5,493 nucleotides of DNA from Anaerolineales bacterium UBA6668 (lineage in GTDB: Bacteria; Chloroflexota; Anaerolineae; Anaerolineales; UBA6668). Made by a program: the position numbers and the translations under genes. The notes under the pieces are model-generated. The model ran no database searches, had not been told where the DNA came from, and saw only the letters and a list, made by a program, of their open reading frames with translations. Below, piece by piece: positions 1 to 5,493 of this stretch (position 1 is the stretch's first letter; every line of letters begins with the position of its first letter). Location of the stretch: NCBI GenBank assembly GCA_002455215.1, contig DKKK01000150.1, forward strand, positions 1-5,493. Direction: 5' to 3'.

Positions 1-193
1 TTTCGTCACCCAATCTTTCATGCGGTTGCCCTGCTATTCGCGTAAACTTATGTGCAATGAGTGAAAGGCTGTGCCATTAAAAAGAAAAACTCAACCATAA
101 CAACAAGATTATAACAGATTTACAACAAAGCAATCACTAGCAAAAAATGCTCGAAAATCCGACAAAAGACAGTACAATGCTCTCATTTTTCGT
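1..193. other. AT-rich intergenic region, no complete gene
   Basis: No complete gene is seen. All three + frames close early; frame 1, for example, ends at a TAA at 43-45, which could be the last codons of an upstream gene. On the - strand an ATG at 21-19 begins MKDWVTK and runs off the left edge, with an in-frame stop just upstream (34-36), so a divergent gene could start here. Neither option can be tested with so few codons. The stretch from about 77 to 190 is rich in A and T and is probably promoter DNA. A + strand promoter-like pair, TCGAAA (151-156) and TACAAT (173-178) with a 16-bp spacer, is a weak second candidate for driving the repressor gene. Confidence 0.45.
108..113 (-). promoter_or_regulatory. 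Possible divergent -10 box
   Basis: The complementary strand reads TATAAT, a perfect -10 hexamer, facing left. The hexamer 17 bp upstream of it (131-136, TGATTG on this strand) is a poor -35 match. If active, it would drive a leftward gene such as the one that might start at position 21. A single hexamer in AT-rich DNA is weak evidence. Confidence 0.2.
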
Positions 194-223
194 CATGTGA
201 CTGGTAACGTGACCGGTAACATG
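194..223. promoter_or_regulatory. Tandem near-palindromic operators, probable LacI-family binding sites
   Basis: Two adjacent 12-bp copies, GTGACTGGTAAC (197-208) and GTGACCGGTAAC (209-220), differ at one base. The second is a near-palindrome centred on the CG at 214-215 with five of six base pairs matching; its half site GTGACC differs at one base from the lac operator half site GTGAGC. The first copy loses the central C:G pair but keeps the outer arms. LacI-family operators are typically palindromes with a central CG, and this array lies directly upstream of a LacI-family gene, over the spacer and -35 area of its likely promoter. Autorepression is the natural inference; binding is not shown. 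Confidence 0.55.
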
Positions 224-230
224 CTATACT
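222..230 (+). promoter_or_regulatory. Extended -10 promoter for the repressor gene
   Basis: TGCTATACT matches the extended -10 form TGnTATAAT at eight of nine positions if n is counted as free. No good -35 hexamer lies 16-18 bp upstream (TGGTAA at 202-207 for a 17-bp spacer), as is usual when an extended -10 is used. Transcription would start near 237, giving a leader of roughly 46 bases. The tandem operators overlap the upstream half of this promoter, so a bound repressor would block RNA polymerase. Confidence 0.5.
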
Positions 231-231
231 A

Positions 232-250
232 TTTGTACAGTTTGCACAAA
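232..250. promoter_or_regulatory. 19-bp imperfect palindrome at the predicted start of transcription
   Basis: TTTGTACAGTTTGCACAAA pairs at seven of nine positions around a central T (241). It can also be read as two 9-bp tandem units, TTTGTACAG and TTTGCACAA. It covers the predicted +1 of the repressor promoter and differs in sequence from the operators upstream, so it may bind a second regulator, or nothing. Confidence 0.35.
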
Positions 251-282
251 CAGGTTCCGATTCCTACTTCTCCTATTCTCCT

Positions 283-1359
283 ATGCCACCCACCATCCGC
301 GATGTTGCCGCCCATGCCGGTGTTAGCCACCAGACGGTTTCGCGCGTCATCAATGGCGATGAGAAGGTTCTCCCCACCACCCGCGCCAAAGTTCAGGCTT
401 CCATTGAGGCGTTGGGCTATTTCCCATCTGCCCTTGCCCGCAGTATGGCGCGTGGAAAATCCGGCTTACTGGCGTGCCTAGCGCCCAACCTGACCGACTA
501 CACTTTTGCCGCTATCATCGAAGGGGCAGAAATGGCGGCGCGTCAAATGGGCTATTTTTTGCTGGCGAGTAGCGTCCCCAACCAAGACGAATTTAAAAAG
601 CTCATCCAAGAATTAGTCGCGCACCGCCGTGTGGAAGGCATTATGGTGATTAACCCCTACGTGGACAATCGTTTCGAGCTTTTGCCAGATAACTTCCCAC
701 TGGTCACCGTTGCGGCACGCCACAAATCGCGGGCGGTTTCTTCCGTCTCGCTGGACGATGTAAAAGCCGCCCGCACCGCCACCGAACACTTGCTTCAGCT
801 TGGACATCGGGATATTGGGCTGGTGAGTGGACCCTTGGACGAATTTTCATCCCAAGAGCGCAGTCACGGCTTCCGCATGGCATTGCAATCTGCCGGTATC
901 ATCGCCAATGAACAATGGATTGTCGAAGGCGATTGGACAGCAAGTTCAGGCTATCAAGCCTTGATGGAGCTACACGAAACAGGCATTTTGCCCAGTGCCA
1001 TCTTTGCGCACAATGACCGCATGGCAATGGGCGTTTTGCGGGCGGCGCGTGAATTGGGCTTGCGAGTTCCCCAGCAATTGGCGGTCATTGGCTTTGACGA
1101 CATGCCCTTGGCGAGTTATTTTGACCCCCCACTGACCACCATACGCCAAGACATGCCCGAAATCGGGCGGCAAGCGGCATACTTACTCGTTGCCGCAACC
1201 GAACAGCCCAATGCCCCCGCCCAACATCTGCAAATTGACACCGAGTTAGTCACCCGCCATTCAACCATTGGCAGTTTGACGCAAATACCAGCCATTCATC
1301 AGCAGGAGGTAAACCATATTCAGAAACCACCCATCACCTTTCGTTTTTCAAATGATTAA
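283..1359 (+). CDS. LacI-family transcriptional repressor
   Basis: This 358-residue protein is a sugar-responsive DNA-binding repressor acting as a dimer or tetramer in the cytoplasm. Residues 4-24 form the helix-turn-helix (TIRDVAAHAGVSHQTVSRVI, then N24); H16, Q17 and R21 align with Tyr17, Gln18 and Arg22 of E. coli LacI, the operator-reading residues. Residues 48-58 (PSALARSMARG) are the hinge helix that enters the minor groove. The sugar-binding core runs from about 60 to 326, with the family motifs QERSHGF (191-197), AHNDRMAMG (242-250) and GFDDMPLASYFDPPLTTIRQ (270-289). The usual family ending is near TRHST (324-328), so the last 30 residues are an extra tail without known function. 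The ATG at 283 is the only plausible in-frame start after the TAA at 217-219; it has no Shine-Dalgarno sequence and follows a CT-rich leader. It lies 27 bp before the binding-protein gene and probably controls this locus and itself. Confidence 0.95.
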   Translation: MPPTIRDVAAHAGVSHQTVSRVINGDEKVLPTTRAKVQASIEALGYFPSALARSMARGKSGLLACLAPNLTDYTFAAIIEGAEMAARQMGYFLLASSVPNQDEFKKLIQELVAHRRVEGIMVINPYVDNRFELLPDNFPLVTVAARHKSRAVSSVSLDDVKAARTATEHLLQLGHRDIGLVSGPLDEFSSQERSHGFRMALQSAGIIANEQWIVEGDWTASSGYQALMELHETGILPSAIFAHNDRMAMGVLRAARELGLRVPQQLAVIGFDDMPLASYFDPPLTTIRQDMPEIGRQAAYLLVAATEQPNAPAQHLQIDTELVTRHSTIGSLTQIPAIHQQEVNHIQKPPITFRFSND

Positions 1360-1372
1360 AATTTATTCTCTT

Positions 1373-1379
1373 GGAGGAG
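1373..1379 (+). promoter_or_regulatory. Strong ribosome binding site of the binding-protein gene
   Basis: GGAGGAG ends seven bases before the ATG at 1387 and fixes that start. It is the only convincing Shine-Dalgarno sequence among the four genes here, which fits the need for excess binding protein over permease. It overlaps an 8-bp palindrome, GAGATCTC (1377-1384), which may be coincidental. Confidence 0.85.
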
Positions 1380-1386
1380 ATCTCTT

Positions 1387-2799
1387 ATGAAAAAATTAGG
1401 TATAGCAAAACTAGGCATTTTGCTGACAATTGGCGCAACCGCCCTAGTCGCCTGCGTTCCCCAGCAGACTCCCGCCCCGGCTCCCACCGAAGTCCCAGCG
1501 GAACAACCCACCGATATGCCCGCTTCCACCGAAGCCCCTACCGAAGCGGCATCTCCCACCGATGTGCCCGCAACAGAAACCAGCCTGCGCTGGCGCACTC
1601 GCCCGGACAACAAAGAAGAAGCCGATGTATATGCTGGCATCAGCGAACAAGTTTCTGAAACCATCGGTGTAGCCCTATCTTATGAACCCGGTGGCACAGA
1701 AGGCGCGAACTACCAGGACCAACTGAAAACCGAAATTGCCGCCGGCACCGCCCCCGATGTATTCTGGATCCCCGGCACCGATGTAGCAGATTTTGCCACC
1801 CGTGGCTTGATTCTCAACGCCGCCGACCTTGCCGCCGCCAGTGGCATGAACCCCGAAGATTTCTACGCCGGACCCATGGCTCACCTGTCCTACAACCCCG
1901 AAACCGGCAAGTCTGGTGCGGATAGTGGCGCAGTGTGGGGCTTACCCCGCGATGTCAGCACCTTCGCTTTGTACCTGAACATGGACCTCATCGAAGAAGC
2001 TGGCGCACCCAACCCCATCGAACTCGCCAAAGAAGGCAAATGGGACTGGGATGCCTTTGTCGAAGTGGCATCTGCCACCCGCGCTTTGGGCAGTGACATC
2101 TACGGTTACGGCGCAAACGCTTGGTGGGGTCCCTATGGCGTGTGGATGAATGCCGCGGGTGGTGGCTTCTTCAACGCCGACCGCAGTGCCTGCAACCTAG
2201 ACAGCGAAGAATCCCTAACCGGGCTGGCCTTTGAACAAAGCCTGTACCAAGATTTGGATTTGGCAGTGCCCTACGGCGAAGACAGCGAACCACCCTTCCG
2301 CGCTGGCAAAGTTGCCATGTTCCAAAACGGACGTTGGGCAACCCCCGGTGTGCGCACCGTTGATTTCAATTGGGATGTAGTTGAACTGCCCGCCGGTCCA
2401 TCCGGCACAGCCGGCAACTGGCTGTTCTGGGGCGCGTATGTCATCAACGCCAACACCCAACACCCCGAAGAAGCCTGGCAATTGGTGCAAGCCCTGACCC
2501 AAGCCGACATCCAAGCCCAAGTCAGTGCCAGCGGTGCCAACATCCCCAGCCGTGTCAGCCAAGAAGCATTCGATGCCTTCCTGACCTTCACCCCGCCCAG
2601 CAACAACCAAGCCTTCCTGAATGGTATCGCCGCCGATGCCAACCCATCTGCCGAAGGTCCACTCTGGGCTGGTAGCTGGCCCGAATTTGCCAAGGTGATG
2701 GATGCCCGCATCTCCGCCTTGATGACCGGACAAGAAACCATTGACGACTTCTCCGCTAGTGTGTGTGACGAAGCCAACAAAGCCTTTGGCGGTCAATAA
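1387..2799 (+). CDS. Sugar ABC transporter substrate-binding lipoprotein (family 1 solute-binding protein)
   Basis: The protein (470 residues) captures a sugar outside the cytoplasmic membrane and delivers it to the permease. The N-terminus is a lipoprotein signal: MKK, a hydrophobic stretch (9-22) and lipobox LVAC with C23 as the lipidated residue. Residues 24-65 are a flexible linker rich in Pro, Thr, Glu and Ala with repeated PTE/PTD units. The binding domain follows, with typical family 1 features: YQDQLKTEIAAGTAPDVFWI (109-128), WGLPRD (184-189), LYLNMDLIEEAG (195-206), an aromatic stretch YGYGANAWWGPYGVW (239-253), and FRAGKVAMFQNGRW (304-317). The motif WGAYVINANTQHPEEAWQLV (348-367) is also characteristic. 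Aromatic residues often stack on sugar rings in these proteins, but the substrate cannot be named; MalE-like oligosaccharide binders are the closest general class. Codons lean strongly to C-ending choices (AAC, GCC, GGC, ACC), more than in the permease genes, consistent with high expression. Confidence 0.94.
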   Translation: MKKLGIAKLGILLTIGATALVACVPQQTPAPAPTEVPAEQPTDMPASTEAPTEAASPTDVPATETSLRWRTRPDNKEEADVYAGISEQVSETIGVALSYEPGGTEGANYQDQLKTEIAAGTAPDVFWIPGTDVADFATRGLILNAADLAAASGMNPEDFYAGPMAHLSYNPETGKSGADSGAVWGLPRDVSTFALYLNMDLIEEAGAPNPIELAKEGKWDWDAFVEVASATRALGSDIYGYGANAWWGPYGVWMNAAGGGFFNADRSACNLDSEESLTGLAFEQSLYQDLDLAVPYGEDSEPPFRAGKVAMFQNGRWATPGVRTVDFNWDVVELPAGPSGTAGNWLFWGAYVINANTQHPEEAWQLVQALTQADIQAQVSASGANIPSRVSQEAFDAFLTFTPPSNNQAFLNGIAADANPSAEGPLWAGSWPEFAKVMDARISALMTGQETIDDFSASVCDEANKAFGGQ

Positions 2800-2806
2800 A
2801 TAACCG

Positions 2807-2842
2807 AACAGGCTGGGGACAATTGTCCCCAGCCTGTTTTTT
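2807..2842 (+). terminator. Rho-independent terminator after the binding-protein gene
   Basis: A perfect 14-bp stem (2807-2820 with 2825-2838) with a GC-rich core (GGCTGGGGAC) and an AATT loop is followed by a run of six Ts (2837-2842, of which the first two pair in the stem). It begins eight bases after the stop codon. Such a terminator inside a transport operon usually lets only part of the transcripts continue, making binding protein more abundant than permease. Confidence 0.92.
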
Positions 2843-2978
2843 CTCTCTGTCGCAGTCCGCAAAACGCGAACAGATACCACACCGTAGTATCTATTCAGCA
2901 CAAACAGCACCTTCCACTATTGGATAAATCGCCTTCTTAGCCACAACCAACGCATTTTTAAGTCCCCATTTTTAGCCC
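2843..2978. other. Intergenic gap between terminator and permease genes
   Basis: No gene is seen. The gap holds an inverted repeat, AGATAC (2872-2877) and GTATCT (2887-2892) around a 9-base loop, and a 10-bp word GCACAAACAG (2898-2907) that also occurs at 244-253 in the repressor control region. Two CATTTTTA copies (2953-2960, 2967-2974) lie just before the permease start. I see no promoter with good -35 and -10 boxes; GATAAA (2923-2928) is a weak -10 candidate. The permeases may rely on read-through of the terminator or on an unrecognised promoter here. Confidence 0.4.
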
Positions 2979-4607
2979 ATGAAACCACTCTCCACTCGAA
3001 CTGCCTTAATAATTGCCAGTTTTTGGCATGGATTGGTGTCCTTGCTCTTAGCAGGAGTCATTCTCTCTCTCTGGATGGGAAACACCTTCGGCGATATTGC
3101 TGTTTGGGTCAAGTGGGTGCTCACCGGGCTCATGCTGGCATTGGCTGTTGGCAATGGCTTGGCAAGCCTATGGCTTGCTCAACGCAAATCGCAAGGGCGT
3201 ATCGCATCCTTAGCCAGCAATTACTTGCTATTGGTGATTGCTTTATCACTAGACTTGCACTTTTTAGGTGTCTTTACCGGAATCGACGCCCTAGGAAACA
3301 CCTTTGGGGCTGGCTTGCCCGCTCTAATTTTGGCTGGGGCAGGCTATTTTATCAGCGTGCAAGGAGAAGACCGCCCTAAAACGGCACGCACCTTCAAATG
3401 GGTGGGGCAAGCACTGATGGCAGTGGGTGGAATTGTCTTTCTGTGGCAAATTCAAACACTGTCTGGGCTGTTTTTTTTGGGAAAGGCGTTATTAGCAAGC
3501 CCACTTTGTATGTTGCTCACCACCCTCATTATTTTGTGCGCGATGGGTTTGTGGCTAATTTGGCGCCGCCCCACAGCAGAAGCTTTGGGTGTCAGCCACA
3601 TGCAAGACGAAGCGCTCAACGGCTATTTATTTCTTTCTCCTAACTTTTTAGGCTTTTTATTCTTTTTTGCGGGTCCACTTTTGCTTTCTTTGTATGTCAG
3701 TTTCACCAATTGGGATGCTTTTGGCACTCGCGATTGGATTGGGCTGACAAATTACGCTCGCATTTTCAACTTAACCGTGCAACCGCTCACCAGTGCCGAC
3801 CAGTTGGCACGCACTGCCATTGATGTAAAAATCTACGATGAACTGACCCGCGTCAATCTATTTGGTAATTACTTCATTGTTGGTGCGCAAGATAAAGTGT
3901 TTTGGTTGGCAATGCGCAACACCTTGCTCTATGTGCTATTCACCGTTCCGCTAAGCGTGATTCCGGCATTGGTATTGGCGGTCATTCTAAACAGCCCCTT
4001 GCCCGGCATGCGTTTCTACCGCACCATCTTTTTCATTCCCAGCATTGCGGCGGTGGTCGGCATTGGGCTGGTCTGGCAATGGTTATACAACGCGGCAATT
4101 GGTTGGGTCAACTACTTCATCACAGTGGGAACCGGCTTTTTACACATTTCAGACCCGCAAATTCGCTGGCTATCAGATGCGGGAACCGCCATGCTGGCGG
4201 TTGTCATTATGGCGGCATGGCAAACCATGGGCTTCAATAGCGTGCTATTCTTGGCAGGCTTGCAAAACATCTCCCGCGAACTATACGAAGCGGCAACGGT
4301 GGATGGCGCGGGCAATTGGGCAAAATTCTGGAAAATCACCCTACCCTTGTTGGCTCCCACCACCTTCTTTGTGGTTTCCACCACCACCATCCAAGCCTTA
4401 CAAGTTTTTGAGCCCATTTACATCCTCACCAATCCCTTGGGGGGTCCAAACAATTCCACCTTAACATTAGTTCCCTTTTTATATCAAAAAGGTTTCCAAG
4501 ACTTTAAGCAAGGTTATGCCTCTGCTGTGGCTTGGGTGCTATTTTTGGTCATTTTCATCTTCACGCTGGCGCAGTTCCAACGCCAAAGCAAAGCAGAAGG
4601 TAATTAG
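2979..4607 (+). CDS. MalF-type sugar ABC permease with an N-terminal multi-membrane extension
   Basis: One of two membrane subunits forming the sugar channel. The canonical permease is residues 213-542: its first helix is in LNGYLFLSPNFLGFLFFFAG (213-232), followed by LLLSLYVSFTNWD. Further membrane segments lie near 311-338, 345-370, 402-428, 460-480 and 510-533. The ATPase-docking EAA loop is LYEAATVDGAGNWAKFWKIT (435-454) followed by LPLLAP; its Glu, Ala-Ala, Asp-Gly and Leu-Pro positions are intact. Family members are usually about 300 residues; this one has 542. Residues 1-205 add six or seven hydrophobic segments (about 9-32, 40-66, 79-99, 108-127, 141-158, 165-194). The extracytoplasmic loop before the second core helix (about 262-308) is also longer than usual. 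The start is the first ATG after an in-frame TAG at 2973-2975 and lacks a Shine-Dalgarno sequence; ATG 3600 (M208) would give a standard-length permease. The MalG-type partner follows after 38 bp. Confidence 0.92.
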   Translation: MKPLSTRTALIIASFWHGLVSLLLAGVILSLWMGNTFGDIAVWVKWVLTGLMLALAVGNGLASLWLAQRKSQGRIASLASNYLLLVIALSLDLHFLGVFTGIDALGNTFGAGLPALILAGAGYFISVQGEDRPKTARTFKWVGQALMAVGGIVFLWQIQTLSGLFFLGKALLASPLCMLLTTLIILCAMGLWLIWRRPTAEALGVSHMQDEALNGYLFLSPNFLGFLFFFAGPLLLSLYVSFTNWDAFGTRDWIGLTNYARIFNLTVQPLTSADQLARTAIDVKIYDELTRVNLFGNYFIVGAQDKVFWLAMRNTLLYVLFTVPLSVIPALVLAVILNSPLPGMRFYRTIFFIPSIAAVVGIGLVWQWLYNAAIGWVNYFITVGTGFLHISDPQIRWLSDAGTAMLAVVIMAAWQTMGFNSVLFLAGLQNISRELYEAATVDGAGNWAKFWKITLPLLAPTTFFVVSTTTIQALQVFEPIYILTNPLGGPNNSTLTLVPFLYQKGFQDFKQGYASAVAWVLFLVIFIFTLAQFQRQSKAEGN

Positions 4608-4645
4608 CCCCCTCACCCGAAAAGTGCCTCTATCCCAAAGTAACA

Positions 4646-5493
4646 ATGAAAAGCTATCGTCTCACCAAAATTTTGTCGAATGTCGCTGTGTATGCAGTGC
4701 TAACTTTTTTTGCTTTGATTATGCTCTTTCCGTTCGTGGTCATGCTTTCCACAGCACTGAAAGAGCCTTCGGACACTTTCAGTTACCCACCACGCATACT
4801 GCCCGGCGATGCGGTGACCACTACGGTCAGCGGCTACGACCAACCCCTGCCGCTTTACTTATTGGAAGTGAACGGTGTTCAGCGCGAAATGGCTTTAGTC
4901 AAAGAAGGGATTAAGGTGGGTGTGTATGCCCCACCGGCTGACCTTTCTGCCGAAACCATCAGCGAAAAACGTTTGGTAAAGCCAAGCGGGGGTGTGACCA
5001 AACAAAAAACGGTGGAATTGAATGGAGAAACCAAAAAACTGTTTGATGTCACCCTAGCCGATGGGCAGGTAGTCGAAATGGTTTTGGTGCGCGAAACCGC
5101 GCTTGGGCAATTTGTGGACCCCACCGACCCCAGCATTACCAGCCTTGCCAATGTGCGTCTCAGCCAGCCCGTGCGCAAACTGGCATGGCACCCCGAAAAC
5201 TTCTCGCAAGTAATCGAATTGCAAGGGCTAGGTCGCGCCCTAACCAATACCACGCTGGTCACGCTCTTGGTGGTGTTCGGGCAACTGGCAACTTCGGTGG
5301 TGGGGGGCTATGCCTTTGCCCGCCTGCGATTTCCGGGGCGCAATCAATTATTTGTGCTGTATCTGGGCACGATTATGATTCCGTTTGTCGTGCTAATTGT
5401 GCCACTCTACCAACTAATGGTGCAAATTGGCTGGCAAGACCGGCTGGCGGCACTGATTCTGCCGTGGGTATTTTCGGCGTATGGTACATTTTT
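4646..5493 (+). CDS. MalG-type sugar ABC permease, 3' end missing, with a large extracytoplasmic insert
   Basis: This is the partner membrane subunit, cut by the window edge after 282 codons. The N-terminus MKSYRLTKILSNVAVYAVLT leads into the first membrane helix (about 12-35) and the family signature LFPFVVMLSTALKEPSD (27-43). Normally a loop of some 30-40 residues follows before the next helix; here residues 47-198 intervene. The loop enters with YPPRILPG (47-54) and leaves with LAWHPENFSQVI (179-190) and GRALTNTTLVTLL (196-208), all typical of MalG-type proteins. Later come GGYAFARLRFPGRNQLF (220-236) and TIMIPFVVLIVPLYQLMVQI (242-261). The EAA loop lies beyond the window. The ATG at 4646 suits the family start; no Shine-Dalgarno sequence is evident, so translation may depend partly on the upstream permease gene, which ends 38 bp earlier. 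An ATPase or catabolic gene could follow downstream. Confidence 0.92.
   Translation, partial: MKSYRLTKILSNVAVYAVLTFFALIMLFPFVVMLSTALKEPSDTFSYPPRILPGDAVTTTVSGYDQPLPLYLLEVNGVQREMALVKEGIKVGVYAPPADLSAETISEKRLVKPSGGVTKQKTVELNGETKKLFDVTLADGQVVEMVLVRETALGQFVDPTDPSITSLANVRLSQPVRKLAWHPENFSQVIELQGLGRALTNTTLVTLLVVFGQLATSVVGGYAFARLRFPGRNQLFVLYLGTIMIPFVVLIVPLYQLMVQIGWQDRLAALILPWVFSAYGTF
4790..5200 (+). other. Extracytoplasmic loop insert of the MalG-type permease, with internal duplication
   Basis: The segment covers residues 49-185. Two parts resemble each other: residues 76-99 (NG, EMALVKE, G, Y, P-x-D) and 139-161 (DG, EMVLVRE, G, F, P-x-D). They align with an offset of 63 residues (62 after one single-residue gap). 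The segment has alternating hydrophobic residues and many charged ones, suggesting a small beta-rich domain. By topology of the family it should face outward, where the binding protein docks; a role in docking or substrate hand-over is inference. Confidence 0.6.

Noticed and set aside
1..45. Partial gene at the left edge on either strand
   Set aside because: Only 14 codons (+ strand) or 7 codons (- strand) are visible, too few to support a gene call.
197..481. GTG-started frame overlapping the start of the repressor gene
   Set aside because: It begins inside the operator repeats and then reads the repressor gene out of frame, with a Pro-rich, low-information product.
702..709. GGTCACCG inside the repressor gene as a further operator
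   Set aside because: It matches only part of the operator half site, lacks a symmetric partner, and lies in conserved coding sequence.
1490..1580. Repeated CCCACCGA-like DNA in the binding-protein gene as a DNA repeat element
   Set aside because: It is explained by repeated PTE/PTD codons of the lipoprotein linker; the units are irregular and in frame.
2215..2910. Long open frame on the - strand (231 codons), and another at 2271-2780
   Set aside because: Both lie opposite the binding-protein gene, whose motifs, signal peptide and ribosome binding site are clear. The longer one also starts beyond the terminator. Their translations show no recognisable domain; they are mirror effects of biased codon use.
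4045..4464. Open frame of 139 codons inside the MalF-type permease gene
   Set aside because: It overlaps the conserved core and EAA loop in another frame and has no plausible product features.

Overview
The window carries most of a carbohydrate uptake locus on the + strand: a LacI-family repressor (283-1359), a lipoprotein sugar-binding protein (1387-2799), an unusually long MalF-type permease (2979-4607) and a MalG-type permease that runs off the right edge (4646-5493). No ATPase, glycosidase, RNA gene, mobile element or CRISPR array is visible. The binding protein is a lipid-anchored protein with a long Pro/Thr/Glu/Ala-rich linker, a style common in Chloroflexota (Anaerolineae-like) sugar-binding lipoproteins. 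That lineage is my best guess, inferred from protein style alone.

Layout. Positions 1-193 are AT-rich and hold no complete gene. Positions 194-250 are dense with repeats: two 12-bp tandem copies of a near-palindrome with a CpG-like centre, then an extended -10 box, then a 19-bp imperfect palindrome. This looks like an autoregulatory control region for the repressor gene. The repressor and binding-protein genes are 27 bp apart and probably share a transcript. A strong rho-independent terminator follows the binding-protein gene, and a 136-bp gap separates it from the permease pair, whose two genes lie 38 bp apart.

How it works together. A sugar or oligosaccharide would be captured at the outer face of the membrane by the lipoprotein and passed to a heterodimeric permease. 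An ATPase encoded elsewhere (downstream or a shared one) would energise the import. The LacI-type protein would repress the locus until a sugar ligand binds it. Expression seems stepped: only the binding-protein gene has a strong Shine-Dalgarno sequence, and the terminator after it should lower permease transcript levels.

Most unusual points. The system type is familiar, but both permeases carry additions. The MalF-type protein has about 205 extra N-terminal residues with six or seven predicted membrane segments. The MalG-type protein has an extracytoplasmic insert of about 135 residues between its first two membrane helices, and that insert contains a recognisable internal duplication. I could not identify the substrate.
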